Positions 7,932 to 14,765 of a stretch of 18,691 nt of DNA are shown one piece after another. Under the pieces are notes generated by a model. The model was not told the DNA's origin. It saw only the letters and a list, made by a program, of their open reading frames with translations, and searched no databases. Origin of the DNA: DRGV01 sp018903055 [NCBI: bacterium] (GTDB taxonomy: Bacteria; UBP18; UBA7526); assembly GCA_018903055.1 (NCBI GenBank), contig JAHIPW010000140.1, positions 1 to 18,691 on the forward strand, given 5' to 3'. The position numbers and the translations under genes are program-made. Positions within the stretch are counted from its first letter, which is position 1; every line of letters starts with the position of its first letter.

Positions 7932-8330
7932 TCCGTAATCGGTGATCAGTTCGGAATAGTTTACAGTAACCAGCCCGCCGAAGGCGAGGTCTCGCCCCTT
8001 GAAGGCGGACGAACAGTAACCAGTCTAGTCAAACCCTAAATCCTAATATCGAAATACTAAACAATATCTAAATTCAAAATTCAAATGACCAAAACAAAAG
8101 ACTTCTTAGTTTGAGCCGTCTAAGACAGATTAGAGTTTTGGATTTAGAACATTCGGATTTTGGATTTGTTTCGGATTTCGGACCCCGCACCAGAAACTTC
8201 ATTTCGGTGCGGGACTGGTCCAGCACCGAGCTCTGCTCTGGTGCTGGGTTTCGTGCTTCGGATTTTTGATATACTGGTTCTCTGATGCTCTTCTACTTTT
8301 TTACTGTAAACTGGTTACTGGTTACTTTGA
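7932..8330. repeat. Nested palindromic repeat block, hom-thrC spacer (about 410 bp)
   Basis: No ORF of note lies here; the spacer is repeats within repeats. Outer words TTTACAGTAACCAG (7959-7972) and AACAGTAACCAG (8011) are answered by 7-nt units AACTGGT and TACTGGT at 8303-8328. Next comes a GC-rich hairpin with core AGGCGAGGTCTCGCCCCT (7982-7999), shared with valS. Words like CTAAATTCAAAATTCAAA (8030-8085) are followed by the opposite sense GGATTTNGGATTT words (8150-8180). Two perfect 8-bp hairpins follow: CCCGCACC/GGTGCGGG (8184-8213) and CCAGCACC/GGTGCTGG (8220-8247). A terminator role is possible, but no clear U-tract is visible on the coding strand. Confidence 0.85.
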
Positions 8331-8333
8331 AGT

Positions 8334-9617
8334 TTAGAGCTCCCCTTCTACTCGGATGAGCATGGACTTAGCTCTTACCACTTTTAATCTATCAATCTCT
8401 CTTAGGGCTTTTTGGACTGAGGACTCTTTGGCCTCATGGGACATCATGATGATGGGCACTTTACCTTTCTCTCTCCTCTCTTTCTGAATGACGCTAGCAA
8501 TGGAAATCTTATGTCTTGCCAGGATCCCAGAAATGGAGGCTAAGACACCCGGTCGATCAACAGTGGTAAATCTGATGTAATATCTCGTTTTAATTTCACC
8601 CATATCCTTAATCTTTAAGGGTCTCTTGCCGAAATCAAGGGATAGGGACTGACCTTCTGATTTGACCAGGTCCATGATATCTGCGATAACCGCGCTTGCT
8701 GCCGGAAATCCTCCGGCTCCCCTTCCATAGAACATACTCCTCCCTATAAGGTCCCCTCTCACATAGATGGCATTATAAGCGCCATCTACCGCAGCTAAGA
8801 GATGTTCCTGGGGAATCATAGTGGGGTGAACCCTGACCTCTAAAGAGCCTTCACTCTCTTTAGCGATGGCCAGTAGTTTTATAGTATAACCGAACTCCTT
8901 AGCATATTGGATATCCTGAGAAGTAATCTGGGTAATTCCTTCCGTATGGATGTCTTTTAAGTCTACAAAGCCCCCGAAGGCTAAAGTAGAGAGAATGGTC
9001 AACTTATGGGCAGAGTCTATCCCCTCCACATCGAGAGAAGGGTCCCTTTCAGCATAGCCCTTGGCCCGGGCATCCTTCAGGGCCTCCTTGAAGCTCGATC
9101 CATAGTGGCTCATTCCAGAGAGAATGTAATTCGCGGTGCCATTGATGATGCCGAAGATGGAGGAAATCCTATTTGCCGCCAGGCCCTCCCTTAAGGCCTT
9201 AATGACGGGGATACCGCCCCCCACACTCGCTTCAAAACAGACTCCTACTCCCTTCTTTTCTGCCTCCTTAAAGATTTCCCTTCCCTTCTTTGCCAAGAGG
9301 GCCTTATTCGCCGTTACTACTGGCTTACCCCTCTTGATTGCTCCCAGAATGACTCTCTCTGCTACAGAAGAATCACCAATCAATTCAATGACCATATCTA
9401 TTCCTGGATCATTCAGGACATCATCTATTCTCCTGGTCAATATCCCGGGAGGTATCTTTATTCCCCTGGGAGTAGAGATATCCTTATCCACAATTCTCTT
9501 GATGACCAATTCAGCGCCCAGTCTTCGTTGTAATAGATCCTTCTTCTCCTTTAATATCTTCACTACGGAACTGCCTACAGTACCGAAACCAATTAGGCCT
9601 ATATTAATCTTCCTCAT
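8334..9617 (-). CDS. hom: Homoserine dehydrogenase with C-terminal ACT domain
   Basis: NAD(P)-dependent reduction of aspartate semialdehyde to homoserine. I start at ATG 9617 (427 aa), where GGAGG stands five bases upstream and the protein begins MRKINIGLIGFGTVG. The open frame continues to 9680, but that extension is unconserved in character. The dinucleotide motif GFGTVG is at 10-15. TANKALLA, FEASVGGGIPVI, INGTANYIL and AERDPSLDVEGIDSAHKL are the expected catalytic-domain blocks, and GRGAGGFPAASAVIADI follows. Residues from about 350 on (IRFTTVDRPGVLASIS) form an ACT domain, so threonine feedback inhibition is expected. It is the first gene of the threonine cluster in transcription order. 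Confidence 0.96.
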   Translation of the reverse strand: MRKINIGLIGFGTVGSSVVKILKEKKDLLQRRLGAELVIKRIVDKDISTPRGIKIPPGILTRRIDDVLNDPGIDMVIELIGDSSVAERVILGAIKRGKPVVTANKALLAKKGREIFKEAEKKGVGVCFEASVGGGIPVIKALREGLAANRISSIFGIINGTANYILSGMSHYGSSFKEALKDARAKGYAERDPSLDVEGIDSAHKLTILSTLAFGGFVDLKDIHTEGITQITSQDIQYAKEFGYTIKLLAIAKESEGSLEVRVHPTMIPQEHLLAAVDGAYNAIYVRGDLIGRSMFYGRGAGGFPAASAVIADIMDLVKSEGQSLSLDFGKRPLKIKDMGEIKTRYYIRFTTVDRPGVLASISGILARHKISIASVIQKERREKGKVPIIMMSHEAKESSVQKALREIDRLKVVRAKSMLIRVEGEL

Positions 9618-9684
9618 ACTCCCTCCGCCCCTCGTTTTCACTCGGGACTGGGCGATCCTGAATGAAATGAAGGACCGCAATCCC

Positions 9685-9890
9685 TGATCTGTATTTTAAG
9701 TAACCAGTAACTAGCGAACAGCTTTGCTGTAGTTCGGTGTAACGGCCACCCCTGGTGGCCTTGAGTTCGGTGTTCGGTGTTTTTGTCTCCGAACTCTCCC
9801 TCGGGGACCTCGAGTCCCCTCAGGACGAGAGGCGAACTGTAAACTCCGAACTGTTAACTGTAAACTGTGAACTCCCCAACCTCGTCGGGG
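9685..9890. repeat. Heptamer palindromic repeat block, SPOR-hom spacer
   Basis: The left side holds GTTCGGT heptamers (about 9732 and 9764-9777). The right side holds six contiguous 7-nt units, GAACTGT, AAACTCC, GAACTGT, TAACTGT, AAACTGT and GAACTCC (9834-9875), roughly the reverse complement. Between them are a perfect 7-bp hairpin GGCCACC-CCT-GGTGGCC (9744-9760) and GGGGAC/GTCCCC (9803-9819). A CCCCAAC...GTCGGGG fold borders the SPOR gene stop. No coding potential is seen. Confidence 0.85.
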
Positions 9891-10331
9891 TTACCTCTTC
9901 CAGACTATGGCCTCCTTCAAGCCCTCTTTCTCTTTTAATATATCTACCAACTTCAAAGCATCCTCTCTATTCTGGAAAGAACCTATTCTTACTCGAAACC
10001 ACTTTTTTCCCTTTAGTTCCACTTCCTCAATGTAGGCGGGATACTCTTTGGCCTTTAATCTATTGACTAATGCTAAAGCCTTCTCTTCACTTTGAGAGGA
10101 GGCAACCTGAACCGTATACCCCATTAGAAAATTCTTTTCTAACGGGGCGGGGGGAAGCCCGACCTTTGGAGATGGAGAAACGGGAGGTTTGGAAATCGTT
10201 TCTTTCTTCTCTATTCTCTTAGCTATAGGCTCCTCTCTTAGATCATATCCCCTTCCCGCAAGATAGCCCAAGAGAAAGATCAAGGAAACAATTATCACGA
10301 TGCCTAAAGTAATAAATAAAAAATTTTTCAT
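9891..10331 (-). CDS. Membrane-anchored SPOR-domain protein
   Basis: A 146-aa protein from ATG 10331, which has GGAGG five bases upstream; a TTG at 10346 is in frame but lies within the ribosome binding region. Residues 4-23 (FLFITLGIVIIVSLIFLLGY) form one membrane segment, then a Pro/Lys-rich linker, then a C-terminal SPOR domain at about 72-146 (YTVQVASSQSEEKALALVNR, WFRVRIGSF). SPOR domains bind denuded glycan strands of peptidoglycan, often at the division septum, so a periplasmic cell-wall or division role is likely; the specific partner is unknown. The linker residues just before the domain (about 62-71) are encoded by a 29-bp palindrome that also occurs near pilQ. Confidence 0.88.
   Translation of the reverse strand: MKNFLFITLGIVIIVSLIFLLGYLAGRGYDLREEPIAKRIEKKETISKPPVSPSPKVGLPPAPLEKNFLMGYTVQVASSQSEEKALALVNRLKAKEYPAYIEEVELKGKKWFRVRIGSFQNREDALKLVDILKEKEGLKEAIVWKR
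10119..10147. repeat. Palindrome inside the SPOR gene, related to pilP-pilQ spacer
   Basis: CCCCATTAGAAAA, a TTC loop and TTTTCTAACGGGG form a hairpin with one mismatch in 13 pairs. It encodes the linker APLEKNFLMG immediately before the SPOR domain. The half-site CCCCGTTAGAAA reappears in the pilP-pilQ spacer (18187-18198) and in the first codons of pilQ (18094-18105). Confidence 0.8.
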
Positions 10332-10351
10332 GCTGACCTCCTGCAAGATGA

Positions 10352-10515
10352 AGTCTTATAGTTGAATAATTACAGGTTATGTAGTTGGGTTAGGGTAAGG
10401 TAGTGGGTTTGGTAGTTAGGTAAGGGTTAGGTGTTTAAAGACCAACTACCTAACCCCTGTCTGCCGACAGGCAGGCAACAACCAAACTAACAACCTAACC
10501 TTAACCCTAACCGAA
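10352..10515. repeat. GGTTAGG/CCTAACC palindromic repeat, downstream of argS
   Basis: The left arm (10374-10434) is a run of G-rich words such as GGTTAGGG, GGTAAGG and GGTAGTTAGG. The right arm (10441-10512) is the complementary CCTAACC and CCTTAACCC words. A mini-hairpin beginning CCCCTGTCTGCCGACAGG lies in the right arm. The 25 bases 10453-10477 are identical to 12320-12344 on the other side of argS. No gene is present. Confidence 0.88.
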
Positions 10516-10535
10516 TGATCGATTATAGAACACCT

Positions 10536-12212
10536 TCACATTTTTTCGGGGGCTTCGATTCCAAGAAGTTTCAATCCATTATATAAGACGATTCGTACTC
10601 CCTCCACCAGAGCAAGCCTCGCCTGGATAAGATTCTCCTCCTCACTTAGCACTCGATGCTTATTGTAGAAACTGTGAAACTCGCTGGCCAGTTCCATGAG
10701 ATAATTCGGGATACTGTGAACCTGATAGCTCCGGGCGCAAGAAGCAACAACGTCTGGAAAGAGAAGTAAGAGTCTTAGGATACTTTTCTCTTCTGGAGTA
10801 TGGAGCAACTTTAAATCTATCTCTTGGATTTTTTTTCTCTTTACCTGCCCCGTAGGCCCCGACTTGTCGGGGTCCTTCGGGGTTTTCTTTTCCTTCGCCT
10901 TTTTAAAGATACTTGAGATTCGAGCATGGGCATACTCCACATAATAGACCGGGTTCTCTGGAGATTCCTTTTTGGCCAGTTCTAAATCGAAGTCCAGTTG
11001 AGAATTAGATGCGCGCATACAGAAGAAGAAGCGGCTGGTGTCCTTTCCTATCTCATCCATTACCTCTCTTAGAGTAACAAACTCTCCTCTCCTGGTGGAC
11101 ATGGCAACTGGTTTTCCGGAGCGGGAGAGCTTGACCAGTTGATAGAGGATGATGTCCAGAGTTTCCTTAGAATATCCCAGGGCAGAGACCGCTGCCCGAA
11201 TGCGCTCTACATACCCATGATGGTCAGCACCCCAAATATCTATAAGATGATCAAAATTTCTCTTAAACTTATCTTCGTGATAGGCAATATCTGATGCTAA
11301 ATAGGTGAGGGACCCATCCTTCTTTTTTATCACCCTATCCTTCTCATCCCCAAACTGGGAAGACCTGAACCATAAGGCCCCTTCCCTCTCATAGAGATAA
11401 CCTTTCTTCTTCAGATTCTTGAGGACCTCTTTAACCTTTCCTTCTTTGTGGAAGTCCGACTCTCTCTTCCAGGTGTCTATTCTTATTCCAAAGTCTTTAA
11501 GGTCCTTTCTTATTCCCTCTATAATATCTGAAGAGGCATACTGGATGAAGAATTCTATCTTCTCCTTTCGATGCTTATCGCCCTCTCTATCCTTTAATCT
11601 GCGTGCCATCTCAATCAGATACTCACCCTGGTATCCATGCTCCGGAAATTGGACTTTCTCACCCAATAGTTCTAGATACCTGACCCTCAAGGACTTGCCC
11701 AGGTTCTCCATCTGGGTACCGATATCATTTATATAGTACTCCCTCTCCACCTGATAGCCCATGACTTCCAGGATGTTGGCTAAGGTATCAGCAAAGGCTG
11801 CTCCCCGACCATGGCCCACATGCAGGGGGCCGGTAGGATTGACGCTCACCATCTCAATCTGAATTCTTTCGCCCTTTCCTATCTCACTTCTGCCATAATT
11901 TTTTTCTCTCTTTAGAATCTGGATTAAATTTTCAAAGAGCAACTCTTCAGTTAAAAAAAAATTGATGAATCCTTTGGCTTCTTCAACCTTTTCAATTATC
12001 TTAGGACAGACCTCAAGGCGCTTTACCAATCTCTTGGCAATCTCCTGGGGTGGCTTCTTCAACTCCTTAGTTAGAGAGAAGGCGATATTGGTAGAAAAGT
12101 CTCCATGTTCCCTCTCCTTCGGCCTCTCCAGAAGGATTTCTGGATACTTTTTTACTTTTATTTTCTTCAGTGCATCCTCAATCGATTTTTTTATTTCTTC
12201 CCTGATTTCCAT
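10536..12212 (-). CDS. argS: Arginyl-tRNA synthetase
   Basis: Class I enzyme that charges tRNA-Arg. It is 558 aa, normal for the family (550-590). The N-terminal additional domain (about 1-100) includes REHGDFSTNIAF. The HIGH motif is HVGH at 131-134 within VSVNPTGPLHVGHGRG. INDIGTQMENLG (161-172) and WGADHHGYVERI follow, and the KMSKS-equivalent loop is AMSTRRG at 370-376, degenerate as is usual in ArgS. The C-terminal DALR anticodon domain covers about 425-558 (YAHARISSIF, SFYNKHRVL). Residues 444-456, TPKDPDKSGPTGQ, come from a GC palindrome and look like an in-frame insertion. The ATG at 12212 has only a weak Shine-Dalgarno. The gene is flanked on both sides by the same type of palindromic repeat. 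Confidence 0.97.
   Translation of the reverse strand: MEIREEIKKSIEDALKKIKVKKYPEILLERPKEREHGDFSTNIAFSLTKELKKPPQEIAKRLVKRLEVCPKIIEKVEEAKGFINFFLTEELLFENLIQILKREKNYGRSEIGKGERIQIEMVSVNPTGPLHVGHGRGAAFADTLANILEVMGYQVEREYYINDIGTQMENLGKSLRVRYLELLGEKVQFPEHGYQGEYLIEMARRLKDREGDKHRKEKIEFFIQYASSDIIEGIRKDLKDFGIRIDTWKRESDFHKEGKVKEVLKNLKKKGYLYEREGALWFRSSQFGDEKDRVIKKKDGSLTYLASDIAYHEDKFKRNFDHLIDIWGADHHGYVERIRAAVSALGYSKETLDIILYQLVKLSRSGKPVAMSTRRGEFVTLREVMDEIGKDTSRFFFCMRASNSQLDFDLELAKKESPENPVYYVEYAHARISSIFKKAKEKKTPKDPDKSGPTGQVKRKKIQEIDLKLLHTPEEKSILRLLLLFPDVVASCARSYQVHSIPNYLMELASEFHSFYNKHRVLSEEENLIQARLALVEGVRIVLYNGLKLLGIEAPEKM
10848..10882. repeat. In-frame GC palindrome inside argS
   Basis: Nested hairpin: outer CCCCG...CGGGG enclosing CCCCGAC-TT-GTCGGGG. 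It encodes part of PKDPDKSGPTGQ in the anticodon-domain loop after YAHARISSIFKKA. The 21 bases 10846-10866 match 1652-1672 in the AEC-valS spacer repeat at about 19 positions, both beginning TGCCCCGTAG, so the same element family occurs in coding and noncoding DNA. Confidence 0.78.
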
Positions 12213-12229
12213 CGCAATTCACAATTTAG

Positions 12230-12370
12230 AATTTAGTTGTTTGGTTAAGGTTAGGTTGTTGGTTTGGTTGTTGGGTTAGGTAGTTAGTGTTTTTTACTTT
12301 ACCCTTACCCAACTACCATACCCCTGTCTGCCGACAGGCAGGCACTACTTTACCCTAACCCAACTACCAA
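12230..12370. repeat. GGTTAGG/CCCTAACC palindromic repeat, upstream of argS
   Basis: Same build as 10352-10515. The left arm (12233-12288) has GGTTAAGG, GGTTGTTGG and GGTTAGGTAG words. The right arm (12297-12370) has CCCTTACCC and CCCTAACCC words plus the identical 25-bp hairpin segment (12320-12344). The spacer between the EAL gene and argS contains nothing else apparent. Confidence 0.88.
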
Positions 12371-12375
12371 TAACT

Positions 12376-13116
12376 TTATAGTTTTACTTTCCTGGGTTTG
12401 GGAAAGGGCTTTCCGGGCCGAGCAAAGAGATACCCCTGGGCATAATCTACTCCCAGCCTGCGCAGGACTTTAAGCTCTGCCTTTTTCTCTACCGCCTCGG
12501 CAATTGTCTTAACCTTTGCCCTCTTGGCAAAGTTCACTAAAACCTGGATAAACTCTTCTTTCAGAGGATCCCGATTTATATCCCGCACCAGAAAGGTAGG
12601 CAACTTGAGATAGTCCGGTTTCAATTCCCAAAGAACCTTTATGCTATTATAGCCCGTTCCGGTGTCATCCAGGGCAAAATGAAAACCCTTTTTATGGAAA
12701 AGGCTCATATTTTTCCTGAAACTCCTCATATTTTTTATGGCGCTTCTTTCCGTGATTTCAAGAACAATATCTACTGGCCTTAAAGTCGAATTTTTAAGAT
12801 AGTCTACCTTCTGATATAGGCGGCTATTCAGTACCGGAGCCTCAATATTGAGGAAGAGCTTCAATCCCTTAGGTAGTCTTTGGGCGCTTTTGATGGCCTG
12901 CCTGTGACAGAGATCTTCTAACTTTAAAGTCATATTATTGGCATTGGCTGCCTTGAAGAGGAGATCCGGTTTCTCCAGTGCCGTGCCCCCTGGCCCCCGA
13001 CTCAAGGCCTCATAGCCGATTAGATTCTGATCCTTAAGGGAAAGGATGGGCTGGAAGAGGGTATGGATTCTTTTCTCTTTGATAATCTTTCTTAGTTGAA
13101 TAATTCTCTTATCCAT
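12376..13116 (-). CDS. Stand-alone EAL-domain protein (c-di-GMP phosphodiesterase or binder)
   Basis: A 246-aa protein that is almost entirely one EAL domain (PF00563), without a visible signal peptide, membrane helix or sensory domain. EALSR is at 36-40, Asn90 (LFLNIE), Glu120 (EITE), Asp150-Asp151 (LDDTGTG in place of DDFGTG), Lys171, Glu207 (IAEAVE) and Gln227 (AQGYLFARP) are all present. The usual K-[IL]-D reads KLP, so the aspartate after the catalytic lysine is a proline (173). Hydrolysis of cyclic di-GMP is therefore plausible but not secure; it could be a c-di-GMP-binding effector. GAGGAG precedes ATG 13116. Proximity to type IV pilus genes fits a motility or adhesion regulator, which is inference. 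Confidence 0.9.
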   Translation of the reverse strand: MDKRIIQLRKIIKEKRIHTLFQPILSLKDQNLIGYEALSRGPGGTALEKPDLLFKAANANNMTLKLEDLCHRQAIKSAQRLPKGLKLFLNIEAPVLNSRLYQKVDYLKNSTLRPVDIVLEITERSAIKNMRSFRKNMSLFHKKGFHFALDDTGTGYNSIKVLWELKPDYLKLPTFLVRDINRDPLKEEFIQVLVNFAKRAKVKTIAEAVEKKAELKVLRRLGVDYAQGYLFARPGKPFPKPRKVKL

Positions 13117-13130
13117 CTATTCTCCTCATC

Positions 13131-13147
13131 ACCACGAAAACACGAAA
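13131..13147. repeat. Left inverted repeat flanking the GxxExxY gene
   Basis: ACCACGAAAACACGAAA, in the spacer between the GxxExxY stop and the EAL start. It matches the reverse complement of 13552-13568 at 15 of 17 positions. Related words (AGAAAACAC) continue to about 13160. Confidence 0.8.
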
Positions 13148-13166
13148 TTAAGAAAACACAAAAAAC

Positions 13167-13535
13167 CTAATTTACTACTCTTTTTATTTCTAAAGTCGCT
13201 TTCGCAAAATTTAATAACAACCCAATTTTCAATCCCGTGGCTTTTAAATATGAGATTACCTGTGCTATATGACTTCCATCAAATTCCTTCACTGCTTTTA
13301 ATTCAATAATTATTGTTTTATTAACAACTAGATCAAGTCGATGTGTTCCTACCTCTTGACCGTTATAGTGTATCTTTACTTCTTTCTGAGTTTCAACTTT
13401 CAGCCCATCTTTCTTTAATTGGATTAGCAAGGCTTGTTGGTATATTGATTCTAGGAATCCTGGTCCTAATTTTTTATGCACTTCTATTGCTGCCTTAATA
13501 ATTTTGCTTGATAGTTCTTCAAATTCTATCCCCAT
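13167..13535 (-). CDS. GxxExxY protein (PD-(D/E)XK nuclease-like fold)
   Basis: A 122-aa protein of the GxxExxY family (PF13366). The name-giving motif is GFLESIY at 26-32 (Gly26, Glu29, Tyr32). The nuclease-type core is LDLVVNKTIIIELK, with Asp68, Glu78 and Lys80 as the D...ExK signature, followed by the conserved HIAQVISYLKATGLKIGLLLNF block. Length is typical (115-135). The biological role of the family is not established, though a DNA-acting nuclease fold is predicted. ATG 13535 has GGAG nine bases upstream. It is bracketed by 17-bp inverted repeats. I cannot assign a function beyond the fold. Confidence 0.9.
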   Translation of the reverse strand: MGIEFEELSSKIIKAAIEVHKKLGPGFLESIYQQALLIQLKKDGLKVETQKEVKIHYNGQEVGTHRLDLVVNKTIIIELKAVKEFDGSHIAQVISYLKATGLKIGLLLNFAKATLEIKRVVN

Positions 13536-13551
13536 CTTCGTATCTCCGTTC

Positions 13552-13568
13552 TTTCGTGTCCTCGTGGT
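13552..13568. repeat. Right inverted repeat flanking the GxxExxY gene
   Basis: TTTCGTGTCCTCGTGGT, located between the LCP gene stop (13575) and the GxxExxY start (13535), the partner of 13131-13147 with two mismatches in 17. Confidence 0.8.
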
Positions 13569-13574
13569 AAAGAT

Positions 13575-14753
13575 TTATTGTAGATAATGCTCAAGATAAT
13601 CCTTTCCGATGATAACCGTAACATCAACTAAGGCCTTCTTCTCTATGCTATCTTGGGGCTCGCCACAGTCCATTATCTCAGATATCCTTTTGGCCGTTCC
13701 TTTCTTACCACTACGATTCAAAATGAGCGTCTTTTGATACTTGAAGTTCCGGGCATTTCCAATATTTACCACATCCAGGCCCTCTTTTCTTAAGTCTCGC
13801 GCTAACTGGAATGCGATCCCCGCCCTACCACAACCATTCAGGATCTCGACCCGAATGATCTCTTCCTTTTTCTCCAATCCTCTATCCAGTTCTCTAAACA
13901 ATCGGGTAGCGGCTAAAGTATCCACCTGCCAATAGCTCATCCAGTCTCTATAGATGGTTTTGCCCGGAATTTTTTCTACCTTTATTCCGGCCTCTCTTAT
14001 ATTCTTTGCTTCCTGAGCTAGGGCCAGGATATCCTTTGCCTTAAGGTTGGTGAGAGAGGAATTTTTGAGGAGTTCTCTCATTAATTTAGGATCTGGGGAA
14101 GAGCTGTTTAAACTCTGAATGAGAGCCCAGATGAATCTCTGCCAGCGGGAGAATTTGCCAAATTCACCAAAGCGAAGTTCCTCAAACTCCAAGTAGGCCA
14201 GGGATTTTTCCCCGCTCAATCTTTCTTCCCCCCACCACGGAAGTTCTGTGGTGGAGGGCTGATCGACCTCTACCTCCATCCCTCCCAAGAGGTCAACTAC
14301 CTTAATGAAGCCTTCCTCATCGAAGACCAGATAGAAGGGAATCTCTAAGCTTAAAAACTCTTCCATAGCACTTTTAAGAGTTAGACAGCTCTTATGGAAA
14401 TTATTTCGCTGAAGGTTCTGACGATAGAGGTTCTTCAATGTTCTCTTATCCGAAATGACGGCGCGCTTCGCTTGCCCCGTCTTTCGCTTATTGAAGTTCC
14501 GATGCCTCGAAATAAGGGTCTGAGGGGGTATGGCCACTAAGGTTAATCTCTTACTATCTGGCTGGTAATTAATGAGCAGGATATCCTTTAGGCTCTTCGG
14601 CTCTTCTCTCTTCTCTAAAGTAAGTAAAAGAAAAAAGATTTCTTCTTTCCTCTTCAGTCGCCTCTCTACCGGGCTTCTCTTAGTGATTATTAGACCGCTT
14701 ATTATTAAAGCAAGTAGAAGAAAGACAATGACGATTATTCTTTTCTTTACCAT
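13575..14753 (-). CDS. Divergent LCP (LytR-CpsA-Psr) family protein with LytR_C domain
   Basis: A 392-aa single-pass membrane protein from ATG 14753 (MVKKRIIVIVFLLLALIISG). A GTG at 14789 lies in the upstream repeat and is less likely. The LCP domain (about 40-250) is recognisable by KDILLINYQPDSKRLTLVAI, VVDLLGGMEVEVDQP, LSGEKSLAYLEFEE and the GEFGKFSRWQRFIWAL block. A LytR_C domain follows at about 305-390 (VEILNGCGRAGIAFQLARDL). LCP enzymes attach glycopolymers to peptidoglycan or protein. Here the usual arginines that bind the pyrophosphate are missing: IPRDT reads IPPQT (75-79), and the YVRxR stretch reads YLEFEE. Catalysis is thus doubtful. Two coding stretches, at 14228-14258 and near 14459-14485, are hairpin-like. 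Confidence 0.8.
   Translation of the reverse strand: MVKKRIIVIVFLLLALIISGLIITKRSPVERRLKRKEEIFFLLLTLEKREEPKSLKDILLINYQPDSKRLTLVAIPPQTLISRHRNFNKRKTGQAKRAVISDKRTLKNLYRQNLQRNNFHKSCLTLKSAMEEFLSLEIPFYLVFDEEGFIKVVDLLGGMEVEVDQPSTTELPWWGEERLSGEKSLAYLEFEELRFGEFGKFSRWQRFIWALIQSLNSSSPDPKLMRELLKNSSLTNLKAKDILALAQEAKNIREAGIKVEKIPGKTIYRDWMSYWQVDTLAATRLFRELDRGLEKKEEIIRVEILNGCGRAGIAFQLARDLRKEGLDVVNIGNARNFKYQKTLILNRSGKKGTAKRISEIMDCGEPQDSIEKKALVDVTVIIGKDYLEHYLQ
14228..14258. repeat. Palindrome inside the LCP gene
   Basis: CCCCCCACCACGGAA and TTCTGTGGTGGAGGG are inverted with 13 of 15 positions pairing around a single G. It encodes the stretch around STTELPWWGEE just before LSGEKSLAY. It could be another in-frame palindromic element, but I found no relative of this one in the spacers of the window. 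Confidence 0.5.
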
Positions 14754-14765
14754 CCCTCGATAGGC

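Larger units (their letters stand above)
13131..13568. mobile_element. Possible GxxExxY cassette bounded by 17-bp inverted repeats
   Basis: A 438-bp unit consisting of one PD-(D/E)XK-like gene between inverted repeats ACCACGAAAACACGAAA and TTTCGTGTCCTCGTGGT. The gene is unrelated in function to its neighbours and fills the centre of what elsewhere in this window would be a single palindromic spacer. No target-site duplication is obvious and no transposase is present, so mobility is a hypothesis. Confidence 0.35.

Noticed and set aside
8184-8247. Rho-independent terminator before thrC
   Set aside because: The two 8-bp hairpins are strong, but no run of T follows either on the coding strand; kept only as hairpins within the repeat block.
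9618-9680. N-terminal extension of homoserine dehydrogenase
   Set aside because: The extra 21 codons lack family similarity and ATG 9617 has its own well-placed GGAGG.
10374-10512. Telomere-like TTAGGG/CCCTAA repeats marking a linear replicon end
   Set aside because: Words are irregular (TTAGGG, TAAGG, GTAGTTAGG), form an internal palindrome between two genes, and the gene train continues on both sides.
14459-14485. GACGGCGCGC...CCCCGTC stretch in the LCP gene as another palindromic element
   Set aside because: Pairing is patchy and no relative was seen in the spacers, so it may be ordinary coding sequence.
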